This document shows positions 46,710 to 58,536 of a stretch of DNA of 64,000 nucleotides, in pieces. Position numbers and translations under genes: made by a program. The notes beneath the pieces were generated by a model. The model was not told where the DNA came from, did no database searches, and saw nothing but the letters and a program-made list of their open reading frames with translations. Within the stretch, counting starts at the first letter, position 1. Every line of letters starts with the position of its first letter. The stretch lies in the NCBI GenBank assembly GCA_963920525.1, contig OY986436.1, positions 177,231,361-177,295,360 on the forward strand, written 5' to 3'. Source of the DNA: Dichetophora obliterata (Eukaryota > Arthropoda > Insecta > Diptera > Sciomyzidae).

Positions 46710-48060
46710 TCGTAGATTGTTCTTTCTATATTGTTAGCACGTAAAATAATGTATAACTTAACTCTTTTTCATTAAATACTTAAATACTTAAAGACTAACG
46801 AACACATATCCAGGCTACAATAGCCCTATTTAACTTAATCTAGAGTCTAGACGCAATAATTAAAATTTAATTGCAGTAGCCACATAATTGAATGTATCAC
46901 TACAGCTTTTATTTGCAAAAGACGCTGACAAAAATTGTCGTTTTTGTTTAGGATTTTGAGAGCGCTCATAAAGTTCTTGCAACAAACTTTTAGCCAAGGC
47001 AACTTCTTTTCGTATATAATAACTCCAGTATGGTTATTACAGCCTCTTTAATGGCAGCCGTATACGAAATTCCATAATTCCACGAGTGAAGGTTTAAAGC
47101 TTATGTGAAAATTTGAAGTCATAAGATTGATTTTTGTGGAATTTATAGAGTACTGATGGTTTTGGTAAAGTCTCTTTGTCTTAATCTTTTCCCATACTTA
47201 AGATTAAGTTAAGTCTAGAAATTTGGCGACTTAAGTCATTGAATAAACTTTTCTACCATACTTCAGTTGATTCGAAGACTTAAGTCGAACTTCTAGACTT
47301 AACTTTAACCTGAGTATGGCTAAAAACTTAAGTTTTGATTACAAAACTGGCCCTAAGGGTTTTTTATATATATATATAGGCGTGGCTTTTAACCGATTTT
47401 GCTTATTTTTGATCTTGATGTCTATTTTTTAGTATTAAAATTTCCTAAAAATAACTCCAAAGTTTTGGCTGTTATCGTGATCACTGAAAGATGGATATAA
47501 AAAAATCGACTCATGAGGTGATGCGGATCAAGAATATTTATACTTTTCTATACCTGCCATGCTTCCTTATCGGCATCACAAACAGACTGACAAAGTTACG
47601 CAGTACACGTGGAGATATTAAATTTAAAATTAATACAAAACCTATATTTAAGTTAAAATTTTTGTACAAATACACACAACCTCTTCGTAGTTTAAAATAA
47701 CTAAAAGTTTTCGCAACAATTTATTAATTTTCATTTATCGAGAAAAAATTAAAGTTTCAATAAATAACTATATCTTAGTTTTGGAATGTACTTTAGTTTC
47801 AGTTTTAATATTGCACTTAGAATTTTGTGTTGAACATCTTAAATATTTAAAATATACAAAATATAGCTTTGAAGCAGCAAAACAGTTGGTTAAACCACAA
47901 AATACTCGCCTTCAAATATTTATATACATGTTTGTGTGTGCATAAGTATGTATATGTAGGAACTACACTCAAAAAAGTAGATAGAATAAATAAGCGAATA
48001 AAATCATTGTAGAAAAACGAACAGAGGCTATTCGTAGGGTGTTTGTAAAAATATTTGGTA
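46710..48060. other. Spacer with an inverted repeat
   Basis: No gene recognised. CCATACTTAAGATTAAGTTA and AGTCTAGAA at 47188-47217 pair with TTCTAGACTTAACTTTAACC plus TGAGTATGG at 47291-47320, with CTTAAGTC words between. It is probably a short palindromic MITE whose ends I cannot place. A short (TA)n run lies at 47365-47379. Confidence 0.4.
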
Positions 48061-48075
48061 AATAGTACAATACAT

Positions 48076-49612
48076 TAGGGCGTATCGAATTACAATTTTT
48101 GAATTTCATATCCTAATAGGTCTCAAAAGTTGCATGGGGTGGTCAGGATCTCCCAAAAAAAAAAATTTAGAAAAAATAAGTATCTCTTCCTCTCCCGCAA
48201 GGACGAAGTTTTTTTTGAGAAAAACAGTCCAAAATCACGATCTCAAAATGCTTTAATTTTTGTAAGAAAAACTACATAAGTCTTAAAGCAAAAGTAAATA
48301 TAGACTTTAACTAACAATATTTTGGTTAACACGATGCCACTCTTTGTTCTTACCCAGAGTGCCCTGTGTGAAAGATATTCGAATCTAAAGGTGCACTCGA
48401 GATAGCAAAAAACTTTTAATTGTTATCTGATTGCCTTAATTTTGGTGATATTGATTAAAATGTTATCGATTTCCTTAAATTTGGCGAACTAATAGTTTGC
48501 ATATTTTCTGCATATGCATTTTTCTGTTTTAGAGAAATATATACTTGAATGCAATTTTTAACTTTTTCAAAAAAATTAATATAAAGTTTTATGTCTCGGG
48601 CACCAGATGTGGTACCGAAGATAATTTTCTCAATTCGGATTCTGCAATTTTTTTTAAACGAAACCCCGCCTAAAACTATCTTTTTTTAAAACAGCAGGAA
48701 AATTACATTATTTTTTTTTTCTATTTTGATATACAAAAAAGTTACTTCAAGCATGAAATATAACAATTTTGTTTACATTTTCTTTATGGTTGTTATTTCA
48801 TTAAAAGACTTCATAACAACAATTGTTAAGTCAATTGAGACCCATCGAATGGCAAACTCAGAAACTCAAAATTGTAGTATAAGGTTTTTATGAATGCTGA
48901 GTTGAGGTGTTTTAACGAAATAATAAAATTCTTAAGGAAGGAAACTTTTTTAAAAAATCAAAAAAAGGAAAAAAAAATCGTGTTCTTAACCTGGTGTTGT
49001 AAATTGATATTTTTGGACAGGGTGTTGTTCAGAAATATTTGAAGAATCTAAATTAAGGAAATTATCTTCGGTACCGCTTCTGGTGCCCGGGATATAAAAC
49101 CTTATATTAATTTTTTTGAAAAAGTAAAAAAATTGCATTCAAGTATACAATTTCTCCAAAACAAGAAAATGCATATGCGAAAAATATACAAATTATTAAT
49201 TCGACAAATCTAAGGAAAACGTCAACGCAATAATAAAAATCGACAAAATTTAGACAATCAGATAGCAATCAAAAGTTCTGTGCAACCTCAAGTAAGCCTT
49301 TAGAATCGAATATCCTTCACACAGGACCTTGTGGGTAAAAATAGAGAAAGGCACTGTGTTTGACAGGATATTGTTAGTCAAAGGCTTTATTACATTTTCT
49401 TTAAGACATATGCAGGTTTTTTACAAAAATTAAAGCATTTGGAAATCGTGATTTTTTGCTGTTTTTCTTAAAAAAAATACTTTTTCCTTGCGGGAGAGGA
49501 CTTTGTCGTCCTAATTTTTTCCATTTCCTAAAATTTTTTTGAGAGATCTTGACCACCCTATGAAACTTTTAAGACCTCTTAGAATACAATCTAAATTTTT
49601 CGATACGCCCTA
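48076..49612. mobile_element. Foldback element with 8-bp duplication (TAGGGCGTATCGAA ends)
   Basis: TAGGGCGTATCGAA and its exact inverse terminate a 1537-bp unit. CAATACAT (left) and CTATACAT (right) are a 7/8 target duplication. Nearly the whole element is self-complementary, with arms of ~600 bp diverged in places: CCTCTCCCGCAAGGACGAAG at ~48190 vs CCTTGCGGGAGAGGACTTTG at ~49485; TCTCGGGCACCAGATGTGGT at ~48594 vs its counterpart at ~49075. No ORF. 8-bp duplication suggests a hAT- or P-like transposase. Confidence 0.75.
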
Positions 49613-50929
49613 CTATACATATCAGAATTTGTTTCGTTGGCCGCCTCGAAAAAGTTTTGGATTCGTAAACTTTATACAATCAACCAACCACAATTGGTAA
49701 GATCTTTATTATACTTATAAATACTATGTGAAATGCACGAATGTTGTTGTTCGTAAATTCGGGCAATAACTTCGCAAGTGTACTCACAAAGATTATATAG
49801 TATAAAGATGTGCCACGTAGAACATTAAAAAGTAACAAATATTTTTCAGATCAATACGTAAGCTTTTGTGAGCGCGATGAAAAAGCTTTCTTGAGAGAAA
49901 AGTTTCCAACGTTTGCATGCACATTCTCTCTGAAATGCTCTTTCTCTCGTCACTCCACAATGCTTCACAGCACAGATCACCACTGCATGGTTTCTCATAG
50001 CTAGCGGAGGCGTGAAATTTTATGTTGTAATTGTTTTTTCCATTGTTGCTGTTGGAACCAAGCAATTGTGATCTCTGCTTGACAGCAACAAATGTTTTTG
50101 TTTGCTTGCATTATTTTCATGATGATTTTCTTATTTTGTGCGAAGCCGATTTTCTTATTCACTGCTTTCTCTTAATATTGACTATTTTTGATTGAATCAG
50201 CCAGAGCAGTAAAATCTGCATATACATTCAGAATCTTAAGGAAAACTGAATAACGACATACAAATCCATCCAATGAATTCAAAATTGTTTAAAAATAAAA
50301 TTTTTAATTCTCATTGATATTTAAAAAATTGCTTAGTAATTAATTTCAATTATTTTTTTCGTTATTCAGAATAATTAATTATTTTTTTATTTATATGAAT
50401 GCCATTTACAACGAATGCAATTCAAAAATAATTTCAAATTTTTCAATAACTAATTTTTTGTGCATTATTATTTATTGATTCATTGCCTATTCATGTGTTA
50501 TTCATTATTAATGTTACAGTCATTATTAATTTTTTATTTATTATTAATTTAGTTCATTATTCAAAAGTGAATAACAAGATTTTTTCATTTTAGTTATTAT
50601 TCAAAAGTGAATGAAAACTTAGAAATGAATACGAAATTTATAATGAATACAAAATTAATAATGAATAAAAAAATAATAATGAATAAAAAATTAATAAAAA
50701 AATTAATAGCGAACATTTTATTCATAAAATAGTAGTGAATAACAAAATGTTGTATTCATTGTATTTTTTATTTAAAAGTGAATAACAAATTAATAACAGT
50801 AGTAAACAATTTGATAAAAAAGTTTGCGCGATGAAAACGACATTGCTAGTTCGATAAAGTATTTTTTCTAGATAATAGAAATCATTAAGACTTTTCCAGG
50901 TTGGTTCGAATTTTTTTAGAAGAATTTTC
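49613..50929. other. Spacer with an ATTATTCA/TGAATAAT-rich tract
   Basis: From about 50330 to 50780 the sequence is built of TTATTCATTATTAATTTTTT- and AATAATGAATAAAAAA-like words in both orientations, so the tract is internally palindromic. The rest is unremarkable; no gene recognised. Confidence 0.5.
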
Positions 50930-52090
50930 AACTTTTTTGAGTTTTGAAAAATATTTCCCCAGTTATGATCCTATAAATCAAAAAGTATTAATTTATTTTA
51001 CAAGATTTATAAATATTTACAAATGAGACATTTATACCTCTTATTTAAGCTATTATTTATACGATTATTTGTACGATTTTTGTCGACATTTTCTGAATAC
51101 TACATTTGTGAAAGAATTTAAAATATAGCGTTTATTTAACATTTCCCCCATATTAAAGTGCGCAAAAATATAACTTCTATATATATTTTGGATTTATTTT
51201 TACTTTGTTGTTAAAAAAATATTTCAACAAAAATATTAAGGTAAAAAGTATTATTGTAGCAGGTTGGATATTTACGTATTTCGGTTTTAGTAAAAATACT
51301 CAAAATTACCTCCATCAAAGTGGACGTGGTGAGTTCGTACTAAACAAATTCTTCAGACTTTAAAAACCTAATTATCATATATGTAACTTAGGATTTAGTA
51401 TGCAAACAATGTTCTTAGCGTTTTTAGCTAAATTTAAAAATCCCTAAACCGCAATTTTACGTTATAATAGGATTTGCAATACTGTAAACTCTTTGAAATG
51501 GGTAAAATAACAGAAATAACGCAATCAAAACAAAACAACGAAATCTTCGCGCTTCTATAAATAACTAGCTGAGACACTGTGTGTTGCTACCACGCCCCCG
51601 TTGCCAAACGCCCATAACATGCTATCAGTGAAACGGCAAGAGAAATTGTGGTCGAGTACCGAACTCCGAGGCTGTGCGGCCACCTATAACTCCAATGCTA
51701 TTCTATATCAAAAATTTCAGTTGTGTGGGAGGGGTCACGCCCTCTTGCCTAACGCCCATAAAATGTTATCAGTGAAACGTTTAAATTGTGGTCGAATACC
51801 GAATTCTGAGGCTTTGCGAAATATAATTATAAAGCTATCAGATATCGCATATTTGGCCTGTATAGGAGGTAATTTTGAGTATTAACAATATTTTTTAAAC
51901 TCTTTCACAAATGTAGTATTTAAAAAATTTTTACAAAAATCAATAGATCAATACAAATGATAGCTTAAATGAAAGATATAAACGTCTCTTTTGCAAACAT
52001 GTATAAATTTTTTAATATGAAAAAATACTTTTGAAGTTATAGGATCATAACTGGGGGCATATTTTTCAAAACTTAAAAAAATCGAAAAAT
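50930..52090. mobile_element. Foldback element with ~190-bp arms
   Basis: GTTTTGAAAAATATTTCCCC, then AGTTATGATCCTATAA, at 50942-50980 pairs with TTATAGGATCATAACT and GGGGGCATATTTTTCAAAAC at 52034-52072. Pairing continues to AATACTACATTTGTGAAAGA (51098) vs TCTTTCACAAATGTAGTATT (51900). An inner pair CTCAAAATTACCTCC (51297) vs GGAGGTAATTTTGAG (51866) shows the complementarity resumes deeper. Ends and duplication are not clear. A Helitron fragment sits in the middle. Confidence 0.6.
51565..51860 (-). mobile_element. Helitron 3' fragment
   Basis: On the minus strand the fragment ends CAGTGTCTCAGCTAG followed by T, the CTAG|T terminus of Helitrons. It carries two repeats of the segment CACAATTT...CACTGATA-ACAT-TTTATGGGCG and GTTATAG...CCGCACAGCC that also build the Helitron at 28170-28744. 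It is the same family, truncated 5'. Confidence 0.6.
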
Positions 52091-53263
52091 CTTTGAAAAT
52101 TCAATTCTTTACGAATTGCATTCGTTCTATAATACTCACACAATTTAACACAAAGTCTATATTAATAAAACTTATTTTCTGGTATGTTTATTTAATTGAC
52201 ATTTATACAAATCTAAATGGCTTAACGAACTTCGCTCAATTTAAGTACACATACTGTCTGCATCCTAGATTAGATTGTTACATACTTAGTTTTTATCACG
52301 CTCATTCCATCCATTTTCACTTACGTAAATTTTGATATTGAAAATCTTTCTTGAAAAAAATTTTTTGCAAATTAAATTTAAAAAATTTCAGTAATTTTAA
52401 TACCAAAAACATTCACATATCTTTAGAATTTAGAAGAATGAGAAAAACGGCATGAAAACCAAAACCTTGACTTTCGATGCAAATATATTCGCTATTTTTA
52501 AATATATTTAATTAAAATTTTTTTAATCAAAGTTTTAATAAAAGCACTTTACAAAAATAGTTTCAACTTTAGCGTTAGGTCAGTGAATATATCCTTTATT
52601 TTCTTTTCAAAACCGGTCCAACATATTGAATTTTTACTAAAAAAATTATTAAAAAAATGTTTTTGTTGTATAAATAAGAACAATTGAAAATTGCATTTCT
52701 GACTACTTTTCATATAGTAAAGCATGTATTTGCAATAATATATTAAAAATATGTATATACAAGTAGTTAAATAAAAAAATTTTCCGCAAAAAAAACAACT
52801 TAAAATATATTGCTTGCAACATTATTCGCGGCTAAGCTTCAACTGATGGAATCGCAATTACAATAATATAACACTAAAAATATCATGTGGCAAAACGGCA
52901 AAAAAAACCAAGTCAACACACAAAATATACCCAGATTAAGTCATCTTTATATTATATTCTTGAAAAATTCTGCTACATTTTGTTGGCAGCTACATCGTTT
53001 ATTCAGATGCTTCGTGCATTAAATCTTTACATATCATTTATATTGCTTTTCAATATTATACTCACATTTGCTCACATTGTCGCTTACTTATTCTCTCGCT
53101 CTCAAAAGCTTTAAATTCGCTCGTTGACTCTCATAAAGCTTTTGTGTGGATTTATGATAAATCCACATTAAAATTTTACTGTGCCACTTGCTTGTATGGC
53201 GGTGGCACATCTTTCTATTATATTATCTGTGGTACTCATTTTCTTCTTCACACACTATGACTT
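52091..53263. other. Spacer, nothing recognised
   Basis: Strongly A+T-rich. Frames such as 52093-52335 and 52887-53114 have no recognisable features beyond hydrophobic A+T-driven composition. Confidence 0.4.
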
Positions 53264-53488
53264 CCCAGTGGGCAATTGCAGTAGTTCCAAGGCCTTCTAG
53301 CAGACCTGCGTTAGGTTTTTAATGGCCTTCCACACTCCTTGCAAACACCATTGTATTACTTGTATGAAATGGGAAAATTTGTCAGGCCTTCCGCTCTCCT
53401 TGCTAAAAAGAGACCTGTCAGAAGCGCTCTTTGGAGACGTCACGTTAGAAGGAAAAGCAATATATATATCAACTGCAAATAAAAAACG

Positions 53489-53566
53489 AGCAACGATTCC
53501 GGATTTGAACCATGGTCCTCTCATGCTGCGGTCCTCCCACATCTTACCCACTCGTCTAACGTTGTT
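53489..53566 (-). pseudogene. tRNA-like sequence, likely SINE head
   Basis: 78 nt on the minus strand with A-box-like TAGACGAGTGG, B-box-like GGTTCAAATCC and acceptor ends AACAACG and CGTTGCT pairing at 6 of 7. The T stem pairs only partly and the anticodon arm is irregular, so it is not a functional tRNA. Downstream (to ~53270) non-tRNA sequence follows without a clear A tail, as in a SINE body. Confidence 0.45.
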
Positions 53567-53611
53567 GTTAGGAATCAATCGCTTATTTTGTATCAATTCA
53601 AATGAAAGTAA

Positions 53612-53960
53612 GCTTTTGGGAGCCCGGGGTCGAGGCCCAACTCGGACAGAAAAAAAAAATTTTTTTGTTTTTTTAAAATATACTTTTTTTACAAACTGTT
53701 CTGTGTATAAAAATTATTTTTTTTTTAATTTTTTATAAATTTTCTTCATACAAAAATTTAAGAAAAGACTTCGAGTTTTTCCATATAAATATTTTCATAT
53801 AATATAATTTTCGGGAGCCCGGGTTCGAGACCCAACTCGGGCAAAAAATTTTTTTGTTGTTTTTTTTAAATCTACTTTTTTTACAAACTGTTCTGTGCAA
53901 TTGAAATTTTTTTTGGATTTTTTTGTTGTTAATTTTTTCATATAAAATAATATTTAAAGA
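53612..53960 (+). repeat. Two ~195-bp direct repeats with a tRNA T-arm-like core
   Basis: GGGAGCCCGGGGTCGAGGCC (53617) and GGGAGCCCGGGTTCGAGACC (53813) are each followed by CAACTCGG, a poly(A)/poly(T) stretch, TCTACTTTTTTTACAAACTG-like sequence and CATATAA. GGTTCGAGACC is a polymerase III B-box-like motif. This suggests a tandem pair of SINE ends or SINE-derived repeats. Confidence 0.5.
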
Positions 53961-54088
53961 ATCGGAACCTCCAAACGATAGGCCTTACAGAAGTACTCAT
54001 CAATGCAGTGATCATGGAAGGTAATCCAATAATAGCAGTGGTAGCATGCCTTATTTTGCGGAGCACTCGCTAAAATGCCCACTGGGTT

Positions 54089-55059
54089 ACTGCAGTTTGC
54101 TCTGCTTGCTATAGTTTTCCGCCAGTAAAAATTCGTTGGTAATGACATTGTACTGCATAATGTAAGCTGAATGTGGCAAAATCGAATTTGTATTTTTACA
54201 AGTCGACACTTTGTTTTTATTGTAAACGAAATTATTGTGAAAATATTTGTAGAATCATTTACTTTCGTTTATTTCTTTTCGGAGTATTATGGTTTATTTT
54301 CGTTGTATTGTTTTACATGAAAAATGAGTTAATCTAATTTTTTGTGCTTTTTTCTATGATACTTAGCAGCAAACCTACCCTCATTGCTGCTTGTTGTGTA
54401 AGGTAGACGTCATCAGTGTTTGAAGGGCCATGTCCAAACCAATTTAATAATGAATTGTATACAAGTGTTCGATGCCCCGCAGCTACATTGTAGTTGATTT
54501 AGCCATTTGTCCATTTAATATTGGGTTTATAAAATTTAATATTATAAATTGCGTTTATTAAAAAAACATAAATCAAAATATCTCACATAGTATGCAAAGA
54601 TACATAATTTATAAATGTTATAAAAAAAAAAACATCATACAGTCAATGAGGTAAAAACAAAATATTGCTTGAACTTATTCAAAATAAAGGTTTGGCCCGA
54701 TCATATTTTGCAGACTTTTTGATTCATCAAGAACATGCTTTTGTGTTCTAATATTTTTATAAAGTTCTGTGCACGTCATAATTAAAATTGCATTGCATAA
54801 TGCTTTCCAAGGTGGTTATGTTAAGATAGTTTCTTTCCATACTAAATTGCGAGAATACCAGTGATAATACTCGCCCCATTTCCCTTGTAGCCTAGAATAG
54901 CGAATAAAAATTGTACTGTTTTTACCAAGTAAAAAAAGTTTTCGCTTTTGGAATCCAGAATTTTATAAAAAAAATAGTTCCATTTTCATTCATTTGCACA
55001 CATTTGCAAAAAAATTTTTCACTTTTTACTTATGAATTTTTAATTTTTTCTTTAATATT
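54089..55059. other. Spacer, nothing recognised
   Basis: A+T-rich; no gene or repeat that I can support. Confidence 0.4.
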
Positions 55060-55127
55060 TTTAACAGGGACAATTTTTTCTGTGCACCGGGAAATGTCCG
55101 GGAAAACCGGGACGTATGGCAGCCCTA
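55060..55127. mobile_element. Solo right end of a hAT-type element
   Basis: The inverse complement begins TAGGGCTGCCATACGTCCCG and continues with CCCGGACATTTCCCGG repeats. This terminal sequence is common to an arthropod hAT group with TAGGG-start ends. No left partner was found within the window. Confidence 0.45.
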
Positions 55128-55390
55128 TACTACGTAGTACACACTTACTATATGTACTGTTTTTTGTATATGTACTCAACGGTTTTAATGTAAGAAACTT
55201 CTAGCTTGTAAAAATTATGCTGAATTAATTAAAAACGTCACCAATAACTTTCTCGGTAATATTTTGATTTTCTGAAATGAAATGATTTGAATTCTGTTTG
55301 AGATGATTTGTGTAAATCATTATTCTTTAAGGTGATGCGTGCAGTTATTTAAATGAATGAATTTAACAATTAAATGAAGTCGCAGATTTT

Positions 55391-55717
55391 TTGTGGATAA
55401 GCTTAAAAAGGTTTCCAAGTTGGTCTATGTTTGAGTATTCCATGCAAAATTTAATATCCAAAAATTTATTTGAGGAAAATAGAGATGCAAAACTATTTAA
55501 TCATTGTGGACATGTAAAGATACATTCTTCAATTGAAAAGCTAACTTTGTGTAGACAAAACAACACAGCTACGGAAGACTGCTAGGTGGATATTTTCAAT
55601 CACATGCAAACTGAAGTACTTTCATACTCTGAATTCGCTCATTTTGTTGAATACGCTCTTTATCTTCCCGAAACGTCAGCTCCAATTGAGAGTGTGTTTC
55701 TAGCTATTAGTAAAGCA
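55391..55717 (+). pseudogene. hAT transposase C-terminal remnant
   Basis: One plus frame with an in-frame TAG near 55583 ends in the hAT C-terminal dimerisation signature: EFAHFVEYALYLPETSAPIE followed by SVFLAISKA. Compare the family pattern of hydrophobic residues, LP-x-T/S-SAP-x-E-RVFS. The upstream 65 codons fit a Cys/His-bearing hAT segment only loosely. The remnant ends within a few bases of the start of the next element (55721), which apparently inserted into it. Non-functional. Confidence 0.55.
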
Positions 55718-56791
55718 TAGCAGAGGTGTGAAACTATCGATAGTCTCACCTCGATAGTTTCGTTAGTTTTCAAAAAAACTATCAATACTCACAATAGTCT
55801 TAAAAAAAAATTAACCATCGATAGCACTGTCGGATTTTTAGACGATGGTAACAATTTAAAATAAAATCACTTCAAATAACGAAATGGAAAAACCAACTAG
55901 TATAAATAACAGCATATGTTTTTTAAAGGTTTATAAATCCGATATAGTAAATTTCTTTCAGATTTTATCTTTCCCAGAAAGTTTAAAAACTGTAATTGCC
56001 ACTTTTCTGAAAATACTGCGTCACTGTGGCTTTAAGTTTCGTAGCCTCATTAAGGAATGGGTAAGAACGCTTCAAATGGTCCAAAAGATTGTACGTGTTC
56101 CCGCTTATTTTACTGAAAATATTTCCAAACTTCCGAATTGAATTTGCTTGGCTTCTTTATAGTTGGCGTTTCTGTGCGCAAAATAGAAATCGCACAAAAA
56201 ACCAAGTAACTTTGAACTAACGACAGACCTGCAGAACTATTTTCATCAGTTATGATCTCACAACAAAGGAGGAACTGCCAGCCAAATTAGGCGTATATTA
56301 CACCCTGCTACAATTTTCAATTTTTTTTTTCACACTTGATGAAGACCATATATACGTGAAACTAGAGACCTTATGTAGTAAGACTGCGTTCTCAGTTTAT
56401 CGCCATCACGTCAGGATTTTTTTTAAAAGGACTTTAAAGTTTCAAAGGATACACCACTTTCAAAAAATTAAATCAAATATTTCCACGAACCATATGATAA
56501 CGATATGGGTATCAAATGAAAGGTAAGAATCTCAGCAATGCACACAAATGGATCTGGATTTTAATGGATCTGGACTAAAAATTTCAAAAATGTCCTTTTG
56601 AAAATTTTAAAGCTTAATATCCTTAATATCCTTTAAATAATTTTCCCTGAAAAAAATGTATGTTGAAGAAGAACATATTCTGTAAATTAAATGTAAATTT
56701 TATTATTCTAGCTTTACTAGTTTAGTAGAAAAGCAAAAATTATTAATCCTGTTTCAAAAAATTGTATGTATATAAAAAAACTAAATAAAAA

Positions 56792-58536
56792 TTAATTAAA
56801 ATGTAAACGTTGACTTTGCCGCTTATGCTGATCATCTGTGTCACGACATATTGTCCAACAATATTCTGCCATCATGTGGCATGCACTTTTTCCTCTAAAT
56901 CGATTTTCAATCGTCGCGATTTCTTGATGAAAGCGCTCACCATTCTCATCACTGAAATTTCCCAAATTGTCGGGAAAAAAGTCAAGATGGTTGTCTAGAA
57001 AATGAATCTTAAGCGACATATTCACACCCATTTCACCAAAGTTTTGTACTAAATTCCTGACTATATCTGCATAATTATCCGATTTATTGTTACCTAAGAA
57101 ATTTGTTGTTATTTCTTCCAAGCTAGACCAGGCATTTTTTTCAACAGAAGATAGTAATTCTGGAAACTCATTGTCCTTCAACAATTTATTTAATTGTGGT
57201 CCATTGAATACACCTGAAAGTACATTAGCTTAATTTTATGTTTTACATTTTAACTTTATAATATACCAGCATCAATTTTCGCATTGCTTAATTTTGGGAA
57301 AATAGTCCTAAGATACTTCATAGCTGTACTTTCAGAGTCCAGAGCGCGAACGAAGTTACGAATTAGTCCCAACTTTATATGGAGGGGCGGAATAATGATT
57401 TTTGATGACGGTACAAGTGGCATGTGATCAATGCTGTCGTGACCAAGTTTATATATTACACGAGCAGGCCATTTGTGGTCAGTGTAATGCAAATCACGGC
57501 TTCGACCCTTCCCAAAGACATAAAAAGCACTGGTGCTTGGAAAATCCTTTTTTTAAACCAGTGATAATTGCGACTATTTTCAGATCGCAACAAATTACCC
57601 AGCTATGTAGAGCGTAGGTTATCAATTTTAAAATAACTTTCATATTTTCATAGTTTTCTATTATATCCGTTCCATAAATTATAGGTACTGATGGAAACAA
57701 GTTACCATTATGAAGCAGAATACCTTTGAGGCTTTTTACTGAACCATCTATAAATAGACGCCATTCATCTGGAACGTATGGGTGACCGATGGTTTCAAAG
57801 AGATGTTCAATATTTACAGCATATGTAATTCCAGTTGTGGATCCAATGCAAAGCAGTTATCAAAAGACTGCATGTTTGAGCGCTTTCGAGCCGATGTTAC
57901 GCGAAAATCTTCCGAAACTAATCTCCACTGCTGCGGGCGAGACGCCCATATATCGGAACTTCTCTTTGAAAGATTTGTGTCTCGAATTAAATCATTAAAG
58001 TCTGCCTGAGTTATAAGATGACGTTCTGAAGTGCCAAGCTCACTTTGAGTGGGTACAAATTCCGAAATATTTTCATCATTTGTAAAGTTGCAGTGAGAAT
58101 CGCCTTCAAAGGCATCGGCAACTGGTTGGATCTCTTCAGATGGAGCGGTTGGATTTAATACTGAACGTTTTATTGCTGGTTAAATAGATTCGCAAGAATA
58201 GTATTTAATTTGATCACGAATTTGATAGGTAAAACCAGCTGTTTTCGTTTTGCAAAAATAGCACGACTCCACAGAATGCTCGCTACGAAGCAACCAAATC
58301 GTTGGGTAAACGTATTTCATGGGATGCTGTTTCGGCTCAACGCAGTTGGATCCTATAATGCAACGGTAACAAGAGTCGCACGCAACTTCCGGTACATACC
58401 ATACATTTTGTATATAGTTTATTAAAAAATATTTTTCATAATGTTCCACGAAATTTTTTGAGACTTTGCGCGATTTCTTTAAAGGAACGAATAAACCACA
58501 AACAACACAAAATTTGTTACGATTGGGACATTCCAT
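56792..58536 (-). pseudogene. Cys-rich uncharacterized protein, candidate transposase of the 56301-59176 element
   Basis: The gene reads from ATG 58536 to the stop at 56792. Order of features: NRNKFCVVCGLF and CDSCYRCI (Cys pairs, ~residues 5-75), a CYFCKTKTAGF pair (~100), and an in-frame TAA at ~58180. Then DFNDLIRDTNLSK...WASRPQQW, a frame change near 57840, EWRLFIDGSVKSLKGILLHN, CDLKIVAIITGLKKGF and CFLCLWEG, a frame change near 57505, LVPSSKIIIPPLHIKLGL, and a 55-nt intron (57213-57267, GTATAT...TTTCAG). Last come NMSLKIHFLDNHLDFFPDNL, FSDENGERFHQEI and AEYCW. I recall similar multicopy 'uncharacterized' arthropod proteins, with no assigned function. The Asp of FIDGS, the Asp of CDLK and the Glu of DENGERFHQ could be an RNase H-fold triad, which is inference only. 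One stop and two frameshifts disable this copy. Confidence 0.6.
57213..57267 (-). other. Intron of the candidate transposase gene
   Basis: On the minus strand GCTG|GTATAT ... TACTTTCAG|GTGTATTC restores the frame from KIDAG to VFNGP across an otherwise frame-breaking 55 nt. This is a typical short fly intron, so this gap is not damage. Confidence 0.7.

Larger units (their letters stand above)
53264..54086. mobile_element. Possible TIR element (CCCAGTGGGCA ends) carrying SINE-like sequence
   Basis: CCCAGTGGGCA starts the block and its exact inverse ends it. TT is the flanking dinucleotide on both sides. The 11-bp TIR is short and partly palindromic itself, so the call is tentative. Inside lie a tRNA-like sequence on the minus strand and two tRNA-T-arm-like direct repeats on the plus strand. 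Confidence 0.35.

Noticed and set aside
57184..57256. Frameshift between two gene pieces on the minus strand
   Set aside because: A GT-AG intron of 55 nt restores the frame and the expected protein sequence, so it is not damage.
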